This document shows positions 8,446 to 17,043 of a stretch of 23,128 nt of DNA, one piece after another. Made by a program: the position numbers and the translations under genes. The notes beneath the pieces are model-generated. The model did no database searches. It saw nothing but the letters and a program-made list of their open reading frames with translations, and was not told the origin of the DNA. Every line of letters starts with the position of its first letter. Within the stretch, counting starts at the first letter, position 1. The stretch is from Proteromonas lacertae (taxonomy: Eukaryota; Sar; Bigyra; Opalinata; Proteromonadidae). The stretch is taken from assembly GCA_002245135.1 (NCBI GenBank), contig NGBS01000961.1:1-23128 (forward strand). Direction: 5' to 3'.

Positions 8446-8742
8446 ATTTTTAATTAAAACACAAAAATATAAACAGTTTAAAAACACATATTATATTGTT
8501 TTTATTTTTTTAAATTCATATTTCATAAATTAAAAGAATATTTTCAATGAATACTATGCTAAAAATATGAGAATGAGAAAAGGACAAAGTTGTCCTTTCG
8601 CTTTTATTATTTTTACTCTTTTCAAAAAATTTTATAACTCAGAGCAGAATTTTCTTTTCTGTGTTCATTTGAAAATCCAAAAAATTAAAAAAAAATAAGA
8701 TAATAAAAGCAATATAATAGAAATTTATAGTATTTCAGTTTT
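8446..8742. other. AT-rich spacer with a short perfect hairpin
   Basis: About 300 bases lie between the 3' end of the 946-residue gene and the start of the small protein gene, both pointing left. The only structure seen is AAAGGACAA-AG-TTGTCCTTT at 8579-8598, a 9-bp perfect stem with a 2-base spacer. The region should contain the small gene's promoter and the 3' end of the large gene's transcript. No further gene is seen. Confidence 0.5.
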
Positions 8743-11583
8743 TCATAAATTCGTAGATATAACAAGAGTAATAGTTCCAGAAACTATTTGAGCCACTTCT
8801 GCACCTAACATAATTTTTCTTGTAGTTAAACTATCTTTAAAAAAATTTTCAATTACTTCACTTATAATTCCTCTAGCACATAATATTATTGTATTAGGAA
8901 CTGTTGTAAATGGCTCACAATTAACTATTGATGCTATAGTTATGCCAATACTAAAACCTATTGAAGCAAATGCTGATACAATCTTGACAGTCTTGACTAA
9001 TGGATTAAACTCTACATTGTCTACTGGTGGATGAGAAAACATACGCAAAGTATCTAATGCGTGATGAACTATACAAGCTAACATTGATAAGAGTGCATCA
9101 CCCATACTCGTTTTTTTATAAGGTATACATGAATCGACAAACATAGATATAGTCATAATCAGATCTGCAGATGCAGCGAAAGGCTTTATAGCTTCGTTTT
9201 GTGGCAAAAAAGAACCAATTTTAAAAACTCCACCTACTACTTGTATAGATAACACTATGCAACTTGTTACTACAGACCGAGTCATTTTCTTTATTTTTGT
9301 TAATATGGTATAAGGAATGGAAGCAGCTAGAGAAATGACTGATAACCAGGTTATTTTACCTAATCCTAGGTATTTACATATGGAACTGATGATGGGTATC
9401 TCCATATTTATAACATCTCTTAAATCAGAGAGTATAGATCCTATAAGATCAATTGCAATTTGGAATAACTGTTTTGATACATTTAAAACAACGTCTATTA
9501 ACTCTCTAATTGCTTCACAAAAAGTATTCAAAACATTATTTATTACATTTCCTTTTGTAAAAGCATCTTTGATTTTATTGAAAAAATTATCAAATACTCC
9601 TTCGTAATCTCCAATAAATAAACACTTGGACATTAATGAATCCATGAACTTCTTAAACATTTTTTCAAAGATACTTCCAATGCTTTTCTTTTTGTTTTCT
9701 GATATTAACGAATATGCTACATAATTATTTTGAGATAATCTATCTGATTCTTCATTAACAGTTTCTTGTTTTATAACATTTTCTCTTTCTTTTTCTAAAT
9801 AAGATACAGTTTCATTTTTTTTATTTTCTATTTTATATATTTCATTGTTAATATTCTGTTTCCAATTTGACCTAGTTTCACTATTATTAAATTGATTTAT
9901 TAATAGCTCAAGATTGCTATTAATACTTCTTTCTATTTCTTTAGCATTTCTAAATACATCACCAATGTTGAACAATCTACATAAAAATTTACCTATATCA
10001 ACTATTATATTACCTAAACGAGATATATAAGCTAAAAACGAATGCATCAATTTTTGAGCTGTATCGCATATCCATTTTATTGTATATCTTATGCCATCAA
10101 CAATGTAATCAATAATTATATTCATTTTCTCTTTTACAAAGTATGTTATTTTTGCAACTCCATGATATACTGCAGAAGTAAATTTTTTAATACTGTTCCA
10201 TATGGATTTAAGACCATCTAAAACAGCATTTCTTCTCTTTATAATACCTCTACCACTTTCATATGTTCCATCGTCATTTAGTACAAAATAAAAACAATCA
10301 TCTAATGAATTTCCATCTTTAGTCATGCTTTCTTCCTCATTTAATATATCTATTGCATCTAAAAAACTCTTACATTTTTCTTTATCATCTGCTATTGAAA
10401 AATCTTTTAGATCTTCTTCTTTTATAGTTTTTATTTCATTTAGCACCTTTTCATTTGGATCAATAACTTCTTTTGTGCCTCCAAATTCGATTGTATATGA
10501 ACATCCTGCTATATCATCAAATACTTCTTCCAATATTGTAAAATAACCACATGTAATTGGAACTGTTATAGGCTTTCCTGAATCTACAAAATATACTTTA
10601 TCATTTATAATTAATGAGCTATATTCATCTGTATATATTGTAATATTATCTATATCGTCACTCAATTCATTGTCTTTATATATTCTACATTCAGTCATCA
10701 TCACATTACGAATAGATGCTTTATCTTCTGACGAAAACATGTACATTGGCATTATATCTATCGACATTTTTTTAAATTTTACTTCATAATCATCTCCATA
10801 TTCTTCTACTTCGATAAATGTACCATCATCGCATTCGAAAGTTACTTTACCCATATCTTTTATATTACTTGCACCACTAAGTACAAATTGCAATTTTTTT
10901 TCAAAAATATTGGGACTATAAAGAATTATGTTTTCACCATCTGATAGAGCTTCTGCAAACATTTTATTATTCTTTATTACAAACTTTTTAAAGTAAATTT
11001 CCATCTCTAATTTATTTTTTACTATACATCTATCATTTTCTATTTTTAATTGGTATAGCATAGTTTTATGATCCACAGTGTTGTTACATATATAAAAACA
11101 ATCATTATCTCCTGAATATTGCATTAGAGTAACAGAGCCAATTTCATCGAAAAAACTTACAAATGTCTCACTCGACATACGATACACCCCTCTTGATGTC
11201 AATACTAAACGCTCACCTTGGGCATATACAAACGAATAACGAAATTCTTCTGACAACTGATGTGTTTCATAATCTCTATCTTCACCTAAAATAGAGGCGC
11301 ATAAAGCATATGTATTACCTAAACTATCTCTATATAAACAAAATATTATAGGTTCATCAGCCATTTCCATACTTACACTAATTAGCTTACCTTCTACACT
11401 TATCTCTTTTGTGACCATGTCTTGCACTTTAATTCCAACTGTAATACATCCGCCATATTCACTACTCAGCAACTCATAAGTCGTATCTTGATAGTAAAAA
11501 ACTGGGTGCATGCGAGATGCTAGCTTGTAATCAAAGTTCGTATTATATGTATAACATGAATAGTGTTCTAAAGAATAGACCAT
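8743..11583 (-). CDS. 946-residue protein of unknown function, membrane-associating C-terminal half
   Basis: A single open frame without introns starts at ATG 11583 and stops at TGA. I do not recognise the family. Residues 1-300 are rich in short beta-strand-like segments with many aromatic residues, which could form a propeller-like or beta-sandwich module. Residues 300-450 are acidic. From about 460 the sequence is helical, with a coiled-coil-like stretch rich in Glu, Lys and Asn at about 570-640. Residues 680-946 contain several hydrophobic helices, for example FASIGFSIGITIASIV and VSGTITLVIST, suggesting membrane insertion or a helical bundle. No signal peptide is evident. It is the largest gene of the repeated unit and keeps a fully open frame in this copy, which argues for a real product. 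It lies downstream of a spacer with a G-quadruplex motif. Confidence 0.8.
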   Translation of the reverse strand: MVYSLEHYSCYTYNTNFDYKLASRMHPVFYYQDTTYELLSSEYGGCITVGIKVQDMVTKEISVEGKLISVSMEMADEPIIFCLYRDSLGNTYALCASILGEDRDYETHQLSEEFRYSFVYAQGERLVLTSRGVYRMSSETFVSFFDEIGSVTLMQYSGDNDCFYICNNTVDHKTMLYQLKIENDRCIVKNKLEMEIYFKKFVIKNNKMFAEALSDGENIILYSPNIFEKKLQFVLSGASNIKDMGKVTFECDDGTFIEVEEYGDDYEVKFKKMSIDIMPMYMFSSEDKASIRNVMMTECRIYKDNELSDDIDNITIYTDEYSSLIINDKVYFVDSGKPITVPITCGYFTILEEVFDDIAGCSYTIEFGGTKEVIDPNEKVLNEIKTIKEEDLKDFSIADDKEKCKSFLDAIDILNEEESMTKDGNSLDDCFYFVLNDDGTYESGRGIIKRRNAVLDGLKSIWNSIKKFTSAVYHGVAKITYFVKEKMNIIIDYIVDGIRYTIKWICDTAQKLMHSFLAYISRLGNIIVDIGKFLCRLFNIGDVFRNAKEIERSINSNLELLINQFNNSETRSNWKQNINNEIYKIENKKNETVSYLEKERENVIKQETVNEESDRLSQNNYVAYSLISENKKKSIGSIFEKMFKKFMDSLMSKCLFIGDYEGVFDNFFNKIKDAFTKGNVINNVLNTFCEAIRELIDVVLNVSKQLFQIAIDLIGSILSDLRDVINMEIPIISSICKYLGLGKITWLSVISLAASIPYTILTKIKKMTRSVVTSCIVLSIQVVGGVFKIGSFLPQNEAIKPFAASADLIMTISMFVDSCIPYKKTSMGDALLSMLACIVHHALDTLRMFSHPPVDNVEFNPLVKTVKIVSAFASIGFSIGITIASIVNCEPFTTVPNTIILCARGIISEVIENFFKDSLTTRKIMLGAEVAQIVSGTITLVISTNL

Positions 11584-12150
11584 TAGACAATAAAATCCTT
11601 AAAATATCTTTATAAAGATAAATATCTTGATGAATCGTCATATTAAGGGGCGGGGTTAGGGGGAGAGCTAGGGCTTTGCCTCAAAACTCTTCAAAGAAAA
11701 AAGTGGCTCCAGAAAAACAAGCAGATTGGCATTACGCTCATAACTATAAAGAGTAGCTTCATTTTTGAGTATTATTTTTGATGGAGCTTTGAAAAATATA
11801 GCCACACGGTATACTCTTGCTATATAAACACTCAAAATCTGGACCAAGAATATTATTGTATTGTTATTATTAATATATATTTATTATTATTATTATCTAC
11901 TTTTTTTTTGATCTACTTGAACCGGTTCGTGCCTCTTAGTTTAATAACTATAAAGAATTAGTAAGAAGAAAAAATATTTTGCAATATGTTATATATGGGG
12001 ATATATTATAGTATAATTAGTCTTATTATTACTGAAATTTGATAATTTTTATTACTCTATTTTTTTTTCTTTCCTCTATATATTCATACATATATCCATA
12101 ACTTAAAAAATAACATCTTATTATATAAATGATTCAAATATTTAATGATA
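11584..12150. promoter_or_regulatory. Spacer upstream of the 946-residue gene (second copy)
   Basis: This is the near-identical partner of 1774-2335. The TATCTTTATAAAGATA palindrome is at 11605-11620, 22-37 bases upstream of the start codon; its TATA core may mark the core promoter. GAACCGGTTC is at 11919-11928. The remainder is AT-rich with ATT repeats. I find no gene in it. Confidence 0.5.
11647..11673 (+). other. G-quadruplex motif (second copy)
   Basis: It has the same four G runs and loops as 1837-1863, unchanged between the copies, while A/T runs nearby differ in length. It lies about 65-90 bases upstream of the 946-residue gene on the opposite strand. Confidence 0.75.
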
Positions 12151-13707
12151 CTAATTGTTAAATACTGAACTATCTGGACGATATTCTTTCACCAAATCTT
12201 CATATCCAAGTTTTATTAATTGTTTTTCAAATTTTGTTCTTTTTTTTCTTTCTTCTTCTATAGTTGTATATTCAAATATACTACCAAATACCTAACAATA
12301 ATAAAATAATATTCATACATGCGCACCAAAATATATAAAAAATAAAAAAAAATTCACAAAATATCCATAATTAAAAATTGTTTTCTTTGGTATAACATTT
12401 AAATATTCATCAATACTATTACACGCACTTTCTTTTAAGAAATCACACTATATTATATTATATTTATTTATTATTTTATTTATTATACTTTGTTAGATAC
12501 AACATGATTTATACAACAATTTTCATAAGTTTCAGAATAATTTGATATATCATGAGTAGCTATACTACGAATAAAGAAGTACAAGCCAGTTACAAAAATA
12601 ATAAGCTGAATTATTTGCACATAATTTCTATAACCTTTTTTCTTATTCTCGTGACATTTACTAAATATTCTTTTAACATTAACTGAATAAATAAACAGAA
12701 TAATCCAATAGACTAATTTGATAATATTTATATCTTTCGAAAATAAATTAAAACCAATTTTATTTGTATAAACTAATTCACATATATTCCATCCAACACA
12801 TATTATAGATATAAACTATATATAAAGAGAAATATTTAATAGCATATATAATATATAATAAAATATACACTCAATATTCCTGTAACAATATGAAGTCTTT
12901 TATAATAAACTGATATGTCTCTAGTAACGAAAATATTACTTTCATAAACATCTGGATTCTTTTTCAATTTTTCTATAATAGACTCTTTTTTGGGGGTACC
13001 AAGTTGACATTGAATTGAATTTTCCTCTTCAGATATTTTACCTTCGCTTTCTAACATCTTTCTCGTGAAATCAAGATAAACTGTCTATTGATTATATATA
13101 TAATTCTATAAATACTGTTGTAGGGGTAAAAACAATCATAAATACAAAAATCATGAAATACGAATTATATGTAGCCTCATCAAATTGACTCTTTGTTATA
13201 TTGAATGAATCACATCCATATTTTTCCATAAAATTACATTTACTTGAATATGTAAAATTTAGACAACATAGACTTATAGTATTATTTATTTTTTCATCCG
13301 TTATCACAACTGCTGATGTCGCAGCAGCGTATATTAACATAATCATAACTATAATTACTGAAGGCATAAAAGAAACAAAAAGGAAGTTTAGAGGAATTAT
13401 TCGTGAAGAAATAGCCTCTCCATTATAAACACAAATTATGGTTATTATAACCACATATATCATTAATATAATAGGATATACTCCTAATTCTTTCGGAATA
13501 ACATCAAAACCTATTCAATAAAACAATTAATTCTAAAATATACCCATTGATGATGATTTATTTAACACAATTATTCCACAAGTTAATAAGATAGAACACA
13601 ACAACTACATGTTATAACATTCTTCAAAATACTAAATTAAGAGCAGTTGAACAATACTGTCCAATATTCCTAGGATAATGACTATAACTGATTTTAATTT
13701 CTCCCAT
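12151..13707 (-). CDS. Polytopic membrane protein, seven exons, frame open throughout (second copy)
   Basis: Minus-strand exons are 13633-13707, 13544-13604, 13116-13510, 12869-13084, 12489-12815, 12319-12447 and 12151-12291. They join to 447 codons plus TAG with no stop. The introns are 28, 33, 31, 53, 41 and 27 nt. Hydrophobic segments include LLCSILLTCGIIVL, PIILMIYVVIITIICVY, FMPSVIIVMIMLIYAAA, SYFMIFVFMIVF, IVTGILSFISIICVG, LVYWIILFIYSV, IIQLIIFVTGLYFF and YFVNFFLFFIYFG. The loop between segments 3 and 4 has several Cys residues and NFT/NIT sequons, so it probably faces outside. The tail (VFGSIFEYTT, then a Glu/Arg/Lys-rich helix, then EYRPDSS) would then be cytoplasmic. The shape resembles a receptor or transporter with seven or eight crossings, but no family motif is visible. 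It is transcribed divergently from the homeobox gene. Confidence 0.8.
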
Positions 13708-13840
13708 AGAATTGACTAGAATTTGAAATATATATATAATCAAGAGAAATATTTAAAAAAATCTTGACTGGAAGGCTTGGCTTGACATTTTTATTTTTAT
13801 CTTTTTCTCATTATATAAAGGTTTATTTTGAAGTATTAAA
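13708..13840. promoter_or_regulatory. Divergent promoter between membrane-protein and homeobox genes (second copy)
   Basis: This is the partner of 3894-4026 and carries the same GGCTTGACATT and TATATAAAGG-like elements. It is the only sequence available to drive both the membrane-protein gene and the homeobox gene. Confidence 0.5.
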
Positions 13841-14469
13841 ATGTATCAATCTGGAAGCCAATTTTTTGATTCGTATTAAGTTATGTTTAATGTGATTAGT
13901 CAATTACTCTATCAAAATCAATTTCAAGGAATTGATATTCCTAATCAAACATATGTATTCAAAAGAATTCAATAAAATATACTGCAACAACAGCAACAAG
14001 AGAGTGATTTGTATTTTATTCTTCCCTATTGGTAATAATATTTATAGAATATACCCTCAAAGAAGAAAAGCTCATACTGATTTGAAAATGGCTCCTAAAA
14101 AGAAAAATCTAAGAATCAGTTAAATTAGTTAATAGAAGCATTTAAAGCTAACCACAAACCGAACCGAACAGACATAATTAATTTATCAGAGCAAATACAA
14201 CTTCCTGTCCAAGAGGTGAGACAGTGGTTCAATAATCAAAGAAGAAAAATCAAAAAAGAAGAATCAAATGAATTTAATTCAAACACAAACAACTCCACAA
14301 TTAGCAGTAATAACGACAATTCTAATAATTTAAGCAAATCTAATCCACCAACATCATCTATTAATCAGTATATTCAATATCCATATTCATTTGAACATTC
14401 AGATTCATTATTATCATCCAATTCAAATTCATCAATTCTTAATTCATAAACACAAACACAAACACAAAC

Positions 14470-14501
<32 letters not shown>

Positions 14502-14547
14502 TACAATCATCAATTCAAAATCAAGATCAAAATCAACAAAATCAACA
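13841..14547 (+). pseudogene. Homeobox gene, 5' part with the homeodomain (second copy)
   Basis: It has the same four-exon layout as 4027-4734: a start MYQSGSQFFDS, Gln-rich segments, a Lys-rich arm and a homeodomain with WFNNQRRK. The TAG at homeodomain position 15 (14126-14128) and the TAA before the Gln repeats (14447-14449) are both present, so these stops are shared and are not random read errors. One base fewer in the Lys-rich arm near 14107 puts the arm out of frame with the homeodomain in this copy only. The sequence again ends in the poly-Gln tract next to RETSAT-A. The 3' half of the gene is not downstream here. Confidence 0.75.
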
Positions 14548-15036
14548 GCAAAGAGTCAATATTATAGAGAGAAATATGCTGGTAAAACTTTATTACAATT
14601 AATTACATTTGGTGGTGATTATAAATGGTATGAAAAGTGGAGAAATGAAAGACCAATGTGTAGATCAGAGGAATATGCTGAAGTGAAAGATAAAATAGCC
14701 AATCAGATGTTAGAATATGTTTATAACAAATTCAAAAATGCAAAAGAAAAAGAGGTGTTTCATAGAAGTAGTTCTCCTTTAACTAATGAATTTTATATTA
14801 ATACTCCACAAGGATCATGTTATGGAATAAAGCCAACACCAGAAAAGTTCCTTAATTGGAAATACTTTAGAATATTTACTGAATATAGTGGATTATATAA
14901 TAGTGGTCAAGATGTGTTTAGTCATGGAGTATTAGGTGCATTTTGGAGTGGTTATTTCTGCGCTGCATGTGTGGCTCCTCAACTATTTATTAAATTGATA
15001 TTATTATCTATTAAAGCAAGTAGAATGAAAAAGTAG
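14548..15036 (+). pseudogene. RETSAT-like paralog A, 3' fragment (second copy)
   Basis: This duplicates 4735-5223 with the same reading frame and TAG end. It carries HRSSSPLTNE, GSCYGIKPTP and SGQDVFSHG and lacks the FAD-binding half. The copy-to-copy identity shows the truncation predates the duplication. Confidence 0.85.
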
Positions 15037-15181
15037 AATAAATATGTAATTCTTATATTCATTAATCATATATTATTGTCTAAATATGTATAAAGATCTT
15101 GTTTAACCATCAAATTTACAAAAATTGTCAAAGTTTGTCAAATATAGGCTTGACATTGTTTGAAATTCTTTTTTCTCTATC
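15037..15181 (+). promoter_or_regulatory. RETSAT-B upstream region (second copy)
   Basis: TTGTCAA is at 15125-15131 and 15135-15141, and the TTGACA core of GGCTTGACATT is at 15150-15155, about 27 bases before the start codon. The arrangement matches the first copy. Confidence 0.5.
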
Positions 15182-16984
15182 ATGTTTTTAGAGATACTTT
15201 GTGTTTTATTTCTTCCAGTTGTAGGAGCTGCAGGATATTTTGGATACAAAGCGTATAAAATTAAAAACCAAAATGTGTTAGGTACAAAAATGTCAAAACC
15301 TAGAACGTATATTTGTCGTATTAGTGTTTTAGTGTTTGCACCTGAAAAACTTCCTGATAGAATTGATGATATTATTATAGGAGGTGGAGTATCTGGATTA
15401 GTATTGTGCTGCAAGCCTTGCCAAAATAGGTCATCATGTTTGTATTTTAGAGAAAGCAAAATCTGCAGGAGGTGCTTTACATGGCTACTCATGTAAAGAA
15501 TATGAATTTGATTCTGGAATTCATTTCATTGGTGATCAAATACCTGGTTGGATGGATTATGAAGCAATCAGAGAGTTCTGTGAAGAACCAGTTGATATGG
15601 TTGAATTAAGAGGAGGAGAAACAGGAAATGCATATGATGTAATTCAAATTGGAGATAAGGTATTTGAAGTTCCAGCTGGTGTAGATAATTACAAAAGAGC
15701 TTTATATAGTTATTTTCCTGATGAACATCAAGCTATTAATGATTTTTTTGTTTGTATAGAAGAAGCTAAAAATACATTTCAAACTACTTTTCCATTGAAA
15801 ATTGTTCCATCGTATTTTTTCGATATATTTTATTATTATTTAGATTTCTTGTTCCAGTAATGAAAAAGAATATAAATAAAGGAATTAAATATGTATCCCA
15901 AACAATAGATGAAGTAGTAGATTCTTTAACAGACAATAAAGTATTAAAACAATTACTAACTCATTATTTCACAATTTGTGGAGGAAGTACCAGCGAAGTT
16001 TCATTTGCTGTATTTGCTGAAATATTCGATCATTATCAAAGAGGAGCATTTTATCCTGCAAAAGGAGGCATTGAAATAGCAAAGCAATTAATTAGCTATA
16101 TTTTACATAGAAATGGTGTAATTTTTACTAAAGCTGATGTTGATGAAATAATGATTAATGGAGATAATGTTGTTGAAGGTGTAAAAGTGAAATACTTAAA
16201 TGAATCAGTTGACATTAAATGTAATAGTGTTATTAGTTCAGTTGGTATGATACATACTTATGACTGTATAAAATCTGTTGAAGATATTAGATCAACCAGT
16301 GAATATCAATTCATTAATCATTTACAACCATCAGATAGTAGTGTTATTGTTGAATTGGTATTGGATGGTAAACCAGAGGATTATGGTATTACTGCTTCAA
16401 ATTATTGGTTCTTCCCAGAAGGTAGTCATAGTGAAAATATTGAAAAATATTACAGAGAAAAGAATCATCCAATACCAGCTGTGTATTTTACATGTATATC
16501 AGCAAAAAGTCCATATTTCCATGATCTACATCCAGATAAATGTGTTATCCAAGCATTGACTATATGTGGTCAATATGAATGGTTTGATAAATGGAGAAGT
16601 GAAAGACCAAAGAATAGATCTGAAGGATATGAAGAAGTTAAAGATCAAATAGCTAATCAATTGTTAGAATATATTTTTAATCGTTTTCCAGGTACAAGAG
16701 ATAAAGAAATATTACATAGAAGTAGTTCTCCTTTAACTAATGAGTATTATATGAATAGTCCAAAAGGATCATGCTATGGATTAAAACCAACACCAGAAGT
16801 GTTAATGAATGGTGATTATTTCCCAATTGTTAGTAAATATAAAGGATTATGTTTAACAGGTCAAGATATATTCTGTCATGGTATTGTTGGTGCATGGTTA
16901 GGTGGATTTCTTACTTCGTTAATGGTTGATAAATATGTTGGAATAACTTTTGTTGAGCTTATGAAGAGAGTAAATAAGTATTAA
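15182..16984 (+). CDS. RETSAT-like FAD oxidoreductase paralog B, normal C-terminus (second copy)
   Basis: Exons correspond to 15182-15306, 15333-15811 and 15844-16984. This copy keeps the true C-terminus: after GAWLGGFLTSLMV it continues DKYVGITFVELMKRVNKY to TAA. The full product would be about 580 residues, close to the ~610 of vertebrate RETSAT. Two one-base gains relative to the first copy break the frame as written: a C near 15300 in exon 1 and a T near 15404, just after the FAD motif. The first copy is open at both places. Either this copy is inactive or, more likely given the pattern elsewhere, these are sequence errors. RETSAT-B and INCENP converge with only 59 bases between them. Confidence 0.8.
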
Positions 16985-17043
16985 ATAATATATAACACAA
17001 ATAATGTAAAAAAATTATATAGAAATAAATAATAAAAAAAGAA

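Larger units (their letters stand above)
9807..16927. repeat. Second copy of the direct repeat, with the right exit into unique DNA
   Basis: This is the partner of 1-7111. It contains the middle and 5' part of the 946-codon gene, the membrane-protein gene, the 5' part of the homeobox gene, the RETSAT-A fragment and RETSAT-B. At 16928 the sequence stays inside the RETSAT-B reading frame and reaches a plausible C-terminus, so this copy keeps the ancestral right junction. The offset grows from 9806 at the left to 9816 at the right, because this copy has about ten more bases in total. Confidence 0.97.

Noticed and set aside
1-16927. The repeat unit as a transposon, Polinton or virus-derived element
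   Set aside because: No terminal repeats, target-site duplications, integrase, polymerase, capsid or reverse transcriptase reading frames were seen. The genes look cellular or are unrecognised.
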